Assembly: GCF_001263175.1 (NCBI RefSeq)
Contig: NZ_CP012332.1
Location: forward strand, 3,926,220-3,990,219
DNA: 64,000 bases
Reading direction: 5' to 3'
Origin: Vulgatibacter incomptus
GTDB lineage: Bacteria; Myxococcota; Myxococcia; Myxococcales; Vulgatibacteraceae
This document shows positions 7,965 through 16,116 of this stretch, one piece after another. Below the pieces are notes generated by a model. It worked only from the letters and a program-made list of their open reading frames with translations, searched no databases and was not told the DNA's origin. The first letter of the stretch is position 1. Each line of letters begins with the position of its first letter. A program made the position numbers and the translations under genes.

Positions 7965-9368
7965 CTATCGGAGCTTCATGAGGGTATCGAGCATCTCGTC
8001 GGTGGTGGCGATCACCTTGCCGACGGCGTCGTAGGCCCGCTGGGCCTGTGTCATTCGAATCAACTCCTCGTCAATGCTGACGCCGCTCACGGACTCCCGC
8101 ATCGCGTCGAGGTTGCCGAGGAGCGTGGCGTCGTGATCGGCCAGGGCCTTCACCCGGGCCGACGAGGCGCCGAAGCCGGAGATGATCGAGGCGATGGTGG
8201 CGATGGCCGTCGCGCCGGACGGGAGCGCCTGATCCTCGAGCGCGCCGAGCGCGAGGAAGTTGCGGCCGCTGCCGGGGATCCCGGCGGCGGTGTCGGAGGC
8301 TGCGAGGCGCGACGGGTCGGCGAGGATGGACGGATCCACCGCGAGGCGGCGCGCCGCCCCGGCCACGGTGGCGCCTGCGTCGAAGAGATCCACGCCGGGG
8401 TTCCCGTTCAGATCGAAGCCCGAGCGGTGGACCTCGTTGACCATGCCGGCGAGATCCCACGCGAGACGATCCAGCTTCTCCTCCGCCTCGCGCAGCGCGC
8501 CGTCGCGCGCGTCGAGGTTGCCGCCGATGGCGCCGCCCATGCCCTTGACGTTCTCGGACGAGCCGTCGGCCTTCGTGAGGCGGAACGAGAGGTGGCCGTC
8601 GTTGGCGGGGTCGGGCCAGGTCGAGAGCGTCGACGCGCGGTCGCCGCTGACGAGCGCGGCGCCGTTCGGGAGGAACATGTTCAGGTTGCCCTCGCCGTCG
8701 AGGATGGCGGTGGCGCCGGTCACCTGGGCGAGCTCGTCCCGGGCGCGGGCGCGGGCGTCCAGGAGATCGTTCGGAGGCGCGCCGCCGGCCGCGCTGGTCG
8801 CCACGCGGATCTGCCGGTTGAGCTCCGCGATCTGCTGGCTGAGCCCGTTCGCCTGGTCGGCGAGGCTGTCCAGGCGTGCGTCGACGCCGAGGCGAGCCTG
8901 CCGAAGGCCGTCGGAGGTGCGGTTGAAGGCGAGGGCGAGGGCGCGGGAGGACGCCACCGCGGTCTGGCGGAGGCCGTCGTTCCCGGCGTCGGCCGCGAGG
9001 GCGCGGACCGATGAGTAGAACTTGGTGAGCGCGTCGCCGACGCCGCCGGCTAGCTCGGGATCGAGGACGTGGACGCCGAGGAGCGCCGTCGCCTCGGCCT
9101 GGCTCCTCGCGGCGGTCGCTGCTGCCTGGGGGAACTGGCTCTCGAAGAAGCGATCGCGGAGCTGGACGATCGACTGGACGACGACGCCCTGGCCCAGGTA
9201 GCCGCCGCCGACCCGGTCGGCGGGGAGCGCCGCCGCGAGCTGGACGAGCTGGCGCGCATACCCGGGGGTGTTGACGTTCTGGATGTTGTTTCCCGCCGTC
9301 GCGACGGCGAGCCGGTGGGCGTTGAGGCTCGAGGCCGCCTGGTTGAGGAGGGTGAAGAGGCTGCTCAT
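7965..9368 (-). CDS. flgK: Hook-filament junction protein FlgK (HAP1)
   Basis: A 467-residue HAP1, the first junction ring on the hook. The rod/hook-type N-terminus is clear (SLFTLLNQAASSLNAHRLA, then AGNNIQNVNTPGYARQ), and so is the C-terminal SGVSIDEELIRMTQAQRAY with the helical end MLDTLMKLR. The ORF is open further upstream, but ATG 9368 overlaps the flgN stop (ATGA) and opens the conserved N-terminus, so it is taken as the start. FlgN, its chaperone, is encoded directly upstream. Confidence 0.95.
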   Translation of the reverse strand: MSSLFTLLNQAASSLNAHRLAVATAGNNIQNVNTPGYARQLVQLAAALPADRVGGGYLGQGVVVQSIVQLRDRFFESQFPQAAATAARSQAEATALLGVHVLDPELAGGVGDALTKFYSSVRALAADAGNDGLRQTAVASSRALALAFNRTSDGLRQARLGVDARLDSLADQANGLSQQIAELNRQIRVATSAAGGAPPNDLLDARARARDELAQVTGATAILDGEGNLNMFLPNGAALVSGDRASTLSTWPDPANDGHLSFRLTKADGSSENVKGMGGAIGGNLDARDGALREAEEKLDRLAWDLAGMVNEVHRSGFDLNGNPGVDLFDAGATVAGAARRLAVDPSILADPSRLAASDTAAGIPGSGRNFLALGALEDQALPSGATAIATIASIISGFGASSARVKALADHDATLLGNLDAMRESVSGVSIDEELIRMTQAQRAYDAVGKVIATTDEMLDTLMKLR

Positions 9369-9829
9369 ACGCTCACGCTTCGGGAGGAGAGGGGATCCCG
9401 GCCGGTCGCCCGGCCCCGCCGGTCGTAGGCAGCGCTTCCGGGAGCGAGCAGGGAGAGGTAGGAGCGCACGCAGGCGAGGGAGTGGCCCAGGGCCTCGCGG
9501 GTGACGAGATCCTCCTCGCGGAGGCGGGACGCCAGGTCGCGCAGCTCGTCGAGCCCCTCGTCGAGGCGGGCCGCTTCCGCGGGGGCGTGCCGGCGCAGCG
9601 CGGCGAGGGTGGGCTCCGGGAGCCCTTCGCAGGCCCGGGTGAGCGCCTCGAGGATCCGCTTCTCGAGGTCGAGGGCCTGGCCGTTCCGGGCCTCCCGCTC
9701 TGCTGCCCACTCGAGCGCCCGCTCGGGGTCGAGGCCCGCGAGCCGACGGCGGCTCTCGGGCGCCTCGTCGAGCTGGAGCCGGAGCAGGGTGCGCAGCTCC
9801 TCGGCCGTTGCGATCGCTTCTTCGAGCAT
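9365..9829 (-). CDS. flgN: FlgN-family chaperone for FlgK/FlgL
   Basis: A 154-residue, almost wholly helical protein located between flgM and flgK, the usual place for FlgN, the export chaperone of the hook-associated proteins. The sequence shows long amphipathic helices with many Leu, Glu and Arg, such as EEAIATAEELRTLLRLQL, and a C-terminal segment with GHSLACVRSYLSLL. ATG 9829 is the first start after the flgM stop (17-base gap), and the gene is coupled to flgK by ATGA overlap. The family is weakly conserved, so context carries much of the call. Confidence 0.75.
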   Translation of the reverse strand: MLEEAIATAEELRTLLRLQLDEAPESRRRLAGLDPERALEWAAEREARNGQALDLEKRILEALTRACEGLPEPTLAALRRHAPAEAARLDEGLDELRDLASRLREEDLVTREALGHSLACVRSYLSLLAPGSAAYDRRGRATGRDPLSSRSVSV

Positions 9830-9846
9830 CCTTCGGGAACCCTTCT

Positions 9847-10185
9847 CTACGTCCGCAGGATCGCGTGGATCTGGGCGAGGAGCTCCGCCTCGTCGAGGAT
9901 CCGCTGCGCGATCCGGGCGGGATCCGGCTTGTAGTTGCCCTTGCGGACCTGGGCCTCGATCTCCGCGAGGCGGGCGGTCCGGGTCTCGCCCGAGGTCGAC
10001 TTGGCGTGCTCGACGGCCGCCTGGAGCTCCCGCTGCGTGTCGGTGGTGACCTTGTCGGGGGCCCTCGGCGCCAGGACCGGATCGGCCGTCACCGGGGCGG
10101 TGGCGGCCTCGTGGCGGGGGCGCACCCCCGTGGCGCTCCTCGCGGCCGGCAGGCTGGCGATGTCGTGGATGTCCTTGGGCGTCAT
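9847..10185 (-). CDS. flgM: Anti-sigma-28 factor FlgM
   Basis: A 112-residue protein with a disordered Ala/Pro/Thr-rich N-terminal half and a C-terminal helical part (QVRKGNYKPDPARIAQRILDEAELL). The segment V-x-x-G-x-Y-x-x-D-x-x-x-x-A is the FlgM signature that binds FliA. FlgM holds FliA inactive until it is exported through the finished hook. ATG 10185 has an AGGGGG purine run about eight bases upstream. ATG 10221, directly next to the flgJ stop, would add 12 residues and cannot be excluded. FliA is encoded in the same window. Confidence 0.88.
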   Translation of the reverse strand: MTPKDIHDIASLPAARSATGVRPRHEAATAPVTADPVLAPRAPDKVTTDTQRELQAAVEHAKSTSGETRTARLAEIEAQVRKGNYKPDPARIAQRILDEAELLAQIHAILRT

Positions 10186-10221
10186 GGCTTGGGCCCCCTG
10201 GAGGCAAGTCGTCCGAATCAT

Positions 10222-10932
10222 CTATTCGGCACGCTTGCCGTAGGCCTTAAGGGCCGTCGAGGGATTCACGGGGCGATCGTGGACGCGGACCTCGAAGTGG
10301 AGGTGGGGGCCCGTCGCCCGTCCGGTCTGCCCGACCCTGGCGATCGGTTGGCCCTTCCGCACCCGATCGCCCTCCGCCACCAGGAGCTCCGAGGCGTGGG
10401 CGTAGAGGGTGGTGACGCCGCCTCCGTGGTCGACCTCGACCGCCTGGCCGAAGCCGCCCCTGGGACCGACGCGCCGCACCACGCCATCGGCCGCCGAGAC
10501 GATGGCGCTCCCCTCCTTGGCCCCGAGGTCGACGCCGCGGTGCTCCTGGACGCCCTCGCCCAGGGGATCGGCCCGGCGTCCGAAGGCGCTGGTCACGGCG
10601 GACGGGCCGTGGACCAGGGCGCAGGGGTCGAAGGCCTCTGCTGCTGGAGCCCGATGGAGGAGGGCAGCGGGGTCGGTCCTCTCACGTCCGGACGACGCCT
10701 GGGGCAGAAGGTCGAGGAGGGGGCGGTCGGGTCCGTGGGCGGGGCGGCCCGCCTCCGCCAGGGAGTCCGCGAGGGCGTCGACGATCAGGTCGGAGAAGAG
10801 CGGCGAGCCCTCCTTCCCTGCGAACGCGCCGCTCGCCTGGAGGAGCTGCTTGATCACGAGGGAGTCGAAGGCGCGCTCGGCCTCGCGCTGGCGGTCCGCG
10901 CCGGCGGCGGGCGTGTCGCGGAGGAGGGCCAT
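10222..10932 (-). CDS. flgJ: FlgJ-like rod-binding protein fused to an M23 (LytM) peptidoglycan endopeptidase
   Basis: A 236-residue protein. Residues about 15-60 match the FlgJ rod-binding domain (AFDSLVIKQLLQASGAF and LFSDLIVDALADSL). Residues about 105-230 are a complete zinc endopeptidase of the M23 family: His131 and Asp135 (HRGVD), His179 (YAHA), and His210/His212 (PHLHFE). It would open the peptidoglycan for the growing rod. In enterobacteria the lytic half of FlgJ is a glucosaminidase, so here the same job is assigned to a peptidase of a different class. There is no obvious signal peptide, as expected for export through the flagellar apparatus. The start overlaps the flgI stop (TGATG). 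Confidence 0.88.
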   Translation of the reverse strand: MALLRDTPAAGADRQREAERAFDSLVIKQLLQASGAFAGKEGSPLFSDLIVDALADSLAEAGRPAHGPDRPLLDLLPQASSGRERTDPAALLHRAPAAEAFDPCALVHGPSAVTSAFGRRADPLGEGVQEHRGVDLGAKEGSAIVSAADGVVRRVGPRGGFGQAVEVDHGGGVTTLYAHASELLVAEGDRVRKGQPIARVGQTGRATGPHLHFEVRVHDRPVNPSTALKAYGKRAE

Positions 10933-12017
10933 CAGAGCACCTCGAGGTCGGCGTCGAGGGCGCCGGCCGCCTTGATCGCCTGGAGGATGGAGACGAGGTC
11001 GCGGGGCGGGACGCCGAGGGAGGTGAGGGCGCGCACGAGGTCGTCGACGTTGGACGTGGCAGGGAGGGCGACGGCGCCGCGGCCGGCCTCCTGGGCGTCG
11101 ACGCCGGCGACGCGGGTACGGACGGTCCGGCCGTTGGAGAAGGCCTCCGGCTGGGAGACGAGCGGCGTCTCGCTCACGGTGATCCGCAGGCCGCCGTGGG
11201 CGACCGCCACCGGCCGGATCCGCACGTTCGCGCCGGCGACCACCGTGCCGGTACGCTCGCTGATGACGACCTTGGCCCTTCCGTCGGCGTCGACCTCCAG
11301 GGCCTCGAGCCGGGCGATCAGGCCCACCCGATCGCCGCGATCGGGGACGCGCACCTCCACGGCGGCGGGGTCGAGGGCCGTCGCGACCTCGGCGCCGAGG
11401 GCGCCGTTGAAGGCGGCGGCGATCCGGCTCGCGGTGGTGAAGTCGGGGTTCGTCAGCGTGAAGATCAGCGGGCCGGAGTCGAGGTCGACCTGCACCGTCT
11501 TCTCGATCGTGGCGCCGTTCGGCACCCGGCCCGAGGTGGGGTGGTTCTTGCGCACGCTCGATCCGGCGGCGGCGGCGTCGAAACCGCCGACCTGTACCGG
11601 ACCCTGTGACAAGGCGTAGACCGTGCCGTCGGAGCCCATGAGCGGGGTGACGACGAGCACGCCGCCGGCGAGGCTGCGCGCGTTTCCCATCGAGCTGACG
11701 CTGACGTCGATCTTGCCGCCGGGGCGAGCGAAGGGAGGCAGCCGCGCCGTCACCATCACCGCGGCCACGTTGCGGACCCGCACCTCGCGGGGATCGATCC
11801 GGATCCCCAGGCGGCCGAGCATGCTGGAGATCGACTGCGAGGTGAAGAAGACGCGCTCGGTGTCGCCGGTGCCGGCGAGGCCCACCACGAGGCCGTAGCC
11901 GAAGAGCTCGTTCTCCCGGACGCCCTCCACCGCGGCGAGCTCCTTCACGCGCACCGGGGCGGCGCCGGAGGGAGCCGCGGCCAGGAGGAGCAGGACGAGG
12001 GCGAGGGCGTTTCGCAT
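10932..12017 (-). CDS. flgI: Flagellar P-ring protein FlgI
   Basis: A 361-residue periplasmic protein that builds the P ring around the rod in the peptidoglycan layer. It has a signal peptide (MRNALALVLLLLAAAPSGA, cut near residue 20). Conserved P-ring segments include VRVKELAAVEGVRENELFGYGLVVGLAGTGD, read in two parts, and DLVSILQAIKAAGALDADLEVL at the C-terminus. It lies 9 bases after flgH and overlaps flgJ. A P ring together with an L ring (flgH) indicates a Gram-negative envelope with an outer membrane. Confidence 0.96.
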   Translation of the reverse strand: MRNALALVLLLLAAAPSGAAPVRVKELAAVEGVRENELFGYGLVVGLAGTGDTERVFFTSQSISSMLGRLGIRIDPREVRVRNVAAVMVTARLPPFARPGGKIDVSVSSMGNARSLAGGVLVVTPLMGSDGTVYALSQGPVQVGGFDAAAAGSSVRKNHPTSGRVPNGATIEKTVQVDLDSGPLIFTLTNPDFTTASRIAAAFNGALGAEVATALDPAAVEVRVPDRGDRVGLIARLEALEVDADGRAKVVISERTGTVVAGANVRIRPVAVAHGGLRITVSETPLVSQPEAFSNGRTVRTRVAGVDAQEAGRGAVALPATSNVDDLVRALTSLGVPPRDLVSILQAIKAAGALDADLEVL

Positions 12018-12026
12018 GGAGAGCTC

Positions 12027-12716
12027 CTAGAAGGGCCAGACCCAGCCGAGGTAGCGGGAGAGCCAGCCCTGGCGCTGGTTGTCGGTGAGGACGCCGTTTC
12101 CGGTGAACTCGATCTCGGCGTCGGCGACCATGGTGCTCTTGACGCTGTTTTCCTGGTCGATGTCGATCGGGCGGACCACGCCGGAGATGTAGAAGTGCTG
12201 CTCCTCCTCGTTCACGAGGACCACGCGGTGGCCCTCGATGAAGAGGTTTCCGTTGGGGAGCACCTTCCGGACGATGGCGGGAACGGTGGCCTTGAGCCGC
12301 TCGGTGCGCGCGGTCGCTCCCTCGCCGCGGAAGCTCGACGCCGACATCCCTTCGACGTTCGCCCGGAAGTCGCTGTTTCGCTGCATCTTCTCGATGAGGC
12401 CGAGGAAGGCCGAGATGCTCGCCTGCGCCTGCGAGCTCCGGGTGAGGTCGGTGTCGGCGCTGCGCTTCGCGTCCGCGATCTCCTCGATCTTCACCACCAG
12501 CAGATCGTTTGTGCGCAGCGCCCGCGCGTCGGTGAAGAGGTTCGCCGCCGGGCGGTTCTCGCGCCAGAGGCTCCCCGGCGTCCGGGCTTCGGCGGCGGCT
12601 TCGCCCTCGGAGGGGAGCTGGTACTCGCGCTGCTTGGGCACGTAGGTGGAGATGTGCCTGGGGCCGCAGCCCGCGAGGATCACGAGAGCGGTGAATCCGA
12701 CGATCGGACGGATCAT
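12027..12716 (-). CDS. flgH: Flagellar L-ring lipoprotein FlgH
   Basis: A 229-residue outer-membrane lipoprotein forming the L ring. The lipobox LAGC places the lipidated cysteine at residue 17. Conserved FlgH features are SLWRENRPAANLFTDARA, DLLVVKIEE and the C-terminal GVLTDNQRQGWLSRYLGWVWPF, read in parts. ATG 12716 overlaps the flgA stop (ATGA) and gives the correct lipoprotein signal. Confidence 0.95.
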   Translation of the reverse strand: MIRPIVGFTALVILAGCGPRHISTYVPKQREYQLPSEGEAAAEARTPGSLWRENRPAANLFTDARALRTNDLLVVKIEEIADAKRSADTDLTRSSQAQASISAFLGLIEKMQRNSDFRANVEGMSASSFRGEGATARTERLKATVPAIVRKVLPNGNLFIEGHRVVLVNEEEQHFYISGVVRPIDIDQENSVKSTMVADAEIEFTGNGVLTDNQRQGWLSRYLGWVWPF

Positions 12717-13384
12717 GGATCCTCCATGACGAGGGTCTCGCCCTCGAGCCGGCCCTCGAGCCGCTTGCCGGAGGAGAGCTGTGCACAGGCGCGGCCCGGC
12801 CCACAGGCGATCGCGCGGCCCCGTGTCTCGATCGTCAGGCCGTCGCGGCGCAGGAGCACCGTCAGCGGCTCGCCCGGCGCGATCGCGCCGCCGATCTGGC
12901 CGGGTTCGAGCGCGACTCCGGCAGCCAGATCGCGCGACGCGCGGGCGCCTGGCGGGAGCTCGTGCAGGATGCGGCGGCCGGGCTCGAGCTCGCGCAGATC
13001 CTCGCGGGATGCGCCGTCCAGCGGCTCGCCGGCTCGGACCGCCCGGGTGGTGATCCAGGCGGGCGCCATGAGCTTCACGTCGGCGAAGGCCCACCCCTCG
13101 CACGCGAATCCTTCACTCGTGGTGCCAATTAGCTTCACGTGCTGACGGCCGGAGGTCTCGATCGGGCGGGGGACCTCGGCGCGCGAGGCCCTGCAGCCCG
13201 GAGGGAGGCGGTCGCGGAAGGAGCGGATCTCCAGGCGCGCGGCCGGGTTCGAGACGGCGGCACGTAGTGCGGCTTGGAGTGCGCTGGGGACCGGCTCGGG
13301 CACCGCGGAGATCGCGGCATCCGGGGCCGGCGACGAATTCGCGGTCGCGGCCGAAGCCAGGACGGCGGCGACGAGCGCGATCAT
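12713..13384 (-). CDS. flgA: P-ring assembly chaperone FlgA
   Basis: A 223-residue secreted protein. ATG 13384 overlaps the flgG stop and opens a signal peptide (MIALVAAVLASAATANS). The C-terminal SAF-like domain is typical of FlgA (AVRAGEPLDGASREDLRELEPG, read in parts, then GEPLTVLLRRDGLTIETRGRAIA). It assists polymerisation of FlgI in the periplasm. Four cysteines are present, two of them close together (CRASR.. and FACEGW). Confidence 0.88.
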   Translation of the reverse strand: MIALVAAVLASAATANSSPAPDAAISAVPEPVPSALQAALRAAVSNPAARLEIRSFRDRLPPGCRASRAEVPRPIETSGRQHVKLIGTTSEGFACEGWAFADVKLMAPAWITTRAVRAGEPLDGASREDLRELEPGRRILHELPPGARASRDLAAGVALEPGQIGGAIAPGEPLTVLLRRDGLTIETRGRAIACGPGRACAQLSSGKRLEGRLEGETLVMEDP

Positions 13385-14166
13385 CGCAGCTGGGTGAGCC
13401 GCTGGAGCATCTGATCCGCGGTCTGGATCACCTTGGAGTTCAGCTCGTAGGCGCGCTGCGTGGAGATCATGTCGATCATCTCCTCCACCGCCTTCACGTT
13501 CGAGCCCTCGAGGAAGCCCTGCGAGATCCCGCCGGCGCCCTGCTCGCCGGGCCGCACGTGCATCGGCTCTCCGCTGGCCGGCGTCGCGGTGAAGAGGTTG
13601 TTGCCGATGGCGAGGAGGCCGCTCGGGTTCGCGAAGAGGGAGAGCTCGAGGGTGCCGAGCTCGTCGGGATGGGGCGAGCCGTCCACCTGGGCGAGGACGC
13701 TGCCGTCGGACTGGATGGTGATCTGCTTCGCTCCCGCGGGCACGTCGATGCCGGGCTCGACGAGGTCGCCGCGCTGGGTGACCAGGCGGCCCATGGCGTC
13801 CACGCGGAAGTTGCCGGCGCGGGTGTAGCCGAGCTCGCCGTTGGGCCGCTGCACGCGGAAGAAGCCGTCGCCCTCGATGGCGACGTCGAGGGGGTTCCCG
13901 GTGGAGAGCAGGTCGCCCTGGGACCACGTGCGGGTGGTGGAGCCCGTGCGCACGCCGAGGCCCACCTGCAGCGGCGCGGGATCGGTGCCGCCGTTCGGCG
14001 TGGGCTCCGCGGGAGCGCGCATGGTCTCGGAGATCAGATCCTCGAACTCGGCGCGGCCCTTCTTGAAGCCGGTGGTGCTGGCGTTGGCGAGGTTGTTCGC
14101 CGTCACGTCCATCTTGAGCTGCTGGGCTTCCATGCCCGTGGCGGCGGTGTAGAGGGAGCGGAGCAT
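13381..14166 (-). CDS. flgG: Distal rod protein FlgG
   Basis: A 261-residue rod protein, the usual FlgG length. The N-terminal signature MLRSLYTAATGMEAQQLKMD with ANNLANASTTGFKKGRAEFEDL is diagnostic. So is the C-terminus (EGSNVKAVEEMIDMISTQRAYELNSKVIQTADQML, read in parts). It builds the distal rod crossing the P and L rings. The gene sits 11 bases after flgF and couples to flgA. Confidence 0.97.
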   Translation of the reverse strand: MLRSLYTAATGMEAQQLKMDVTANNLANASTTGFKKGRAEFEDLISETMRAPAEPTPNGGTDPAPLQVGLGVRTGSTTRTWSQGDLLSTGNPLDVAIEGDGFFRVQRPNGELGYTRAGNFRVDAMGRLVTQRGDLVEPGIDVPAGAKQITIQSDGSVLAQVDGSPHPDELGTLELSLFANPSGLLAIGNNLFTATPASGEPMHVRPGEQGAGGISQGFLEGSNVKAVEEMIDMISTQRAYELNSKVIQTADQMLQRLTQLR

Positions 14167-14177
14167 CGAGAGACCTC

Positions 14178-14885
14178 TTAGCGGACCTTGCCGAGCTCGC
14201 CGAGGCGCTCGTCGAGCTTGCGGTAGGTCTGGATGGCTTGCATGGACTGGTCGAAGGAGCGCTGCGCGGCGATGAGCTGCACCGCGGCCTCGAGGGGACC
14301 CGCGTTGCCGAGCTCGAGCTCGCCGGTGCGGACGTGGCCTGAAACGGGGATCGCCGCCGATTCCGTCGGCGTGAGGAGCGAGCCGCCGTGGCGCTCGACG
14401 GCGCCCTCCAGGCGGAAGAGCGCGAGCCGGCCGACCTCGAGCTCGCCCACGCGCACCGCGCCGTTCGCGTCCACCACCGGCGTCACGTCGTCGACGGGAA
14501 CGAGGATCGGCTCGCCGCTCCTCGAGAGGACGGGATGGCCGGCGGTGCGCAGCACGCCGTCGGCGTCGACGGAGAGCCGGCCGTCGCGGGTGTAGGCGAC
14601 GGCGCCGGAGGGAAGCGTCACGCCGAAGAAGGCGCCATCGTCGGGCACGAGATCGAGGGGGCGGCCGGTGGGCTCGATCGAGCCCGGGCGGAGATCGACG
14701 CCGGTGGCCACGGCGCCCGCGTAGACCTTGCCGCCGTCGCCGCCTTCGGGGAGGAACGACTCGAACGCGGGACGCGAGGCCTTGAACCCCACCGATCGCG
14801 CGTTGGCGAGGTTGTCTGCCACCGACTCGAGCTGCTTCGAGCGCGCGACCGCGGCGCTCATGCCGACGTAGATTCCGTCACTCAT
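14178..14885 (-). CDS. flgF: Proximal rod protein FlgF
   Basis: A 235-residue rod protein, first gene of the late operon. It shows the rod-protein N-terminus (GIYVGMSAAVARSKQLESVADNLANARSVGFK, read in parts) and C-terminal QLIAAQRSFDQSMQAIQTYRKLDERLGEL. Start ATG 14885 is preceded by AAGGAGG (14902-14896), and a strong sigma-54 element lies 33 bases upstream. It is a little more divergent than FlgG, as is usual for FlgF. Confidence 0.92.
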   Translation of the reverse strand: MSDGIYVGMSAAVARSKQLESVADNLANARSVGFKASRPAFESFLPEGGDGGKVYAGAVATGVDLRPGSIEPTGRPLDLVPDDGAFFGVTLPSGAVAYTRDGRLSVDADGVLRTAGHPVLSRSGEPILVPVDDVTPVVDANGAVRVGELEVGRLALFRLEGAVERHGGSLLTPTESAAIPVSGHVRTGELELGNAGPLEAAVQLIAAQRSFDQSMQAIQTYRKLDERLGELGKVR

Positions 14886-14917
14886 CCGTCGCGGGCCTCC
14901 TTGGGGAGAGGGTTGAG

Positions 14918-14933
14918 AGCAAGCGCCTTGCCA
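14918..14933 (-). promoter_or_regulatory. Sigma-54 promoter of the flgF operon
   Basis: The minus-strand sequence TGGCAAGGCGCTTGCT fits the -24/-12 consensus TGGCAC-N5-TTGCW at every conserved position except one (C to A), with exact GG/GC spacing. The predicted start is near 14907, giving a leader of about 22 bases that contains the flgF Shine-Dalgarno site. Confidence 0.75.
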
Positions 14934-14984
14934 GCGCCGCCGACATCGAATTGACGCGTACGCCTTTTGCATTCGAGGCGAGCG

Positions 14985-15404
14985 ATGGCCCCGAAGACCC
15001 GGCTCGACGCGGTGGTGCGGATCCGTGAGCACCAGGAGCAGGAGGCGCGCCTCGCGCTGGCCTCCGCCGCGGCGTCCACCCGGCAGGCCCGGGAGCGGGT
15101 GCGCGCGCTGCGCGAGGCGTCGCTGCGGGAGGCGGGGCCGCGCTCGGCCCTGGAGTGGGAGATCGCCCAGGCCGCGTCGTTCCGGATGCTCGACGCGATT
15201 CGGCTGGCGGAGTCGGTGGTCCTCGACGCCGAGGCCAGGGAGCGCGCAGCGAAGGCCGGCTTCGAGGCGGCCCATCGGGCGGCCGAGTCGGTTCGCCGCG
15301 CGGCGGAGTCGAGGCGGGAGGCGATCGTCCGTGAGCAGGAGAAGGCCGAGCGCAAGGAGCTCGACGCCTTCGGCCAGCTCGCCCATGTGCGCCGCAGCTC
15401 CTGA
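14985..15404 (+). CDS. fliJ: FliJ-like flagellar export chaperone/ATPase stalk protein
   Basis: A 139-residue coiled-coil protein rich in Ala, Arg and Glu, starting MAPKTRLDAVVRIREHQEQEARLALA. It matches the FliJ pattern of an N-terminal RLDxVLxIRexxExxA-type segment followed by one long antiparallel coiled coil. FliJ is the central stalk of the FliI ATPase ring in flagellar export. ATG 14985 has GAGG about seven bases upstream; an earlier in-frame start at 14967 lacks this. fliJ normally follows fliI, but here it is alone on the opposite strand between the two flagellar operons, convergent with fliA (6-base gap). Confidence 0.8.
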   Translation: MAPKTRLDAVVRIREHQEQEARLALASAAASTRQARERVRALREASLREAGPRSALEWEIAQAASFRMLDAIRLAESVVLDAEARERAAKAGFEAAHRAAESVRRAAESRREAIVREQEKAERKELDAFGQLAHVRRSS

Positions 15405-15410
15405 GCGGCT

Positions 15411-16103
15411 TCAGCTCTCGGAGGCCAGATCCGCGCGCAGGCGCTTGATCGCGTCCGAGTGGAGCTGGCTTACGCGGGCTTCGCTGACCTCGAGGATCCC
15501 GGCGACCTCCTTGTTCGTGAGCGACTCCGCGTAGAGGAGGCTCATCACGAGCTGCAGCCTCTCGGGGAGGCGGGCGATCGCTGCAGCCAGGCGCTCGCTC
15601 CGCTCCGCTGCGACGATGCGCTCGTCCGCGGGAACCTCCTCCGCCCGGAGCGGCGCGTCCTCCATGAGCGGGAGGGGAGGGAGCGTGAGCGCCTCCATCT
15701 CCGCGAGGGCATCCGCCTCGATCCCGAGCGCGGCGGCGAGCTCGTCGAGCGTGGGCTCCCGCCCCAGCGTCGCTTCGAGCCGGGTCCGCGCCGCGTGGAC
15801 GCGATCGAGATCGTCGCGCAGGCGGCGGGGCAGGTGATCGTGCCGGCGCAGCTCGTCGATCATCGCCCCGCGGATGCGGTGCTCCGCGTAGCTCTCGAAG
15901 CGGATGTCCCGCCCCGCGTCGAAGCGCCGGGCTGCGTCGAGGAGGCCGACGGCGCCGGCGGACCAGAGGTCGTCGAAGAGTGTCGCGTCGCCGGTGCGAG
16001 CCGCCAGCCGCCGAGCGTGCCGATCGATCGAGGCGCCGTAGCGCGTGATCAGGGCCCGGGCGTCTCCTCCCTCGGTGGCGTAGAGTGCATGGACGCGACG
16101 CAC
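15411..16103 (-). CDS. fliA: RNA polymerase sigma factor FliA (sigma-28)
   Basis: A 230-residue sigma factor with region 2 (DLWSAGAVGLLDAARRFD then FESYAEHRIRGAMIDELRR), region 3 (PTLDELAAALGIEADAL) and region 4 (LPERLQLVMSLLYAESLTNKEVAGIL with SEARVSQLHSDAIKRLR). This architecture is diagnostic for the FliA group, which transcribes late flagellar genes. The GTG start at 16103 is used because AGAGGA lies seven bases upstream and no in-frame ATG precedes the conserved region. It is last in the flhF-flhG-fliA group; FlgM at 9847-10185 is the matching anti-sigma factor. Confidence 0.95.
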   Translation of the reverse strand: MRRVHALYATEGGDARALITRYGASIDRHARRLAARTGDATLFDDLWSAGAVGLLDAARRFDAGRDIRFESYAEHRIRGAMIDELRRHDHLPRRLRDDLDRVHAARTRLEATLGREPTLDELAAALGIEADALAEMEALTLPPLPLMEDAPLRAEEVPADERIVAAERSERLAAAIARLPERLQLVMSLLYAESLTNKEVAGILEVSEARVSQLHSDAIKRLRADLASES

Positions 16104-16116
16104 GCTCGGGTCCTCT

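Noticed and set aside
14956-14971. Possible sigma-54 site before fliJ on the plus strand
   Set aside because: TTGCA is present, but the -24 side reads GCGTAC, so the essential GG is lost.
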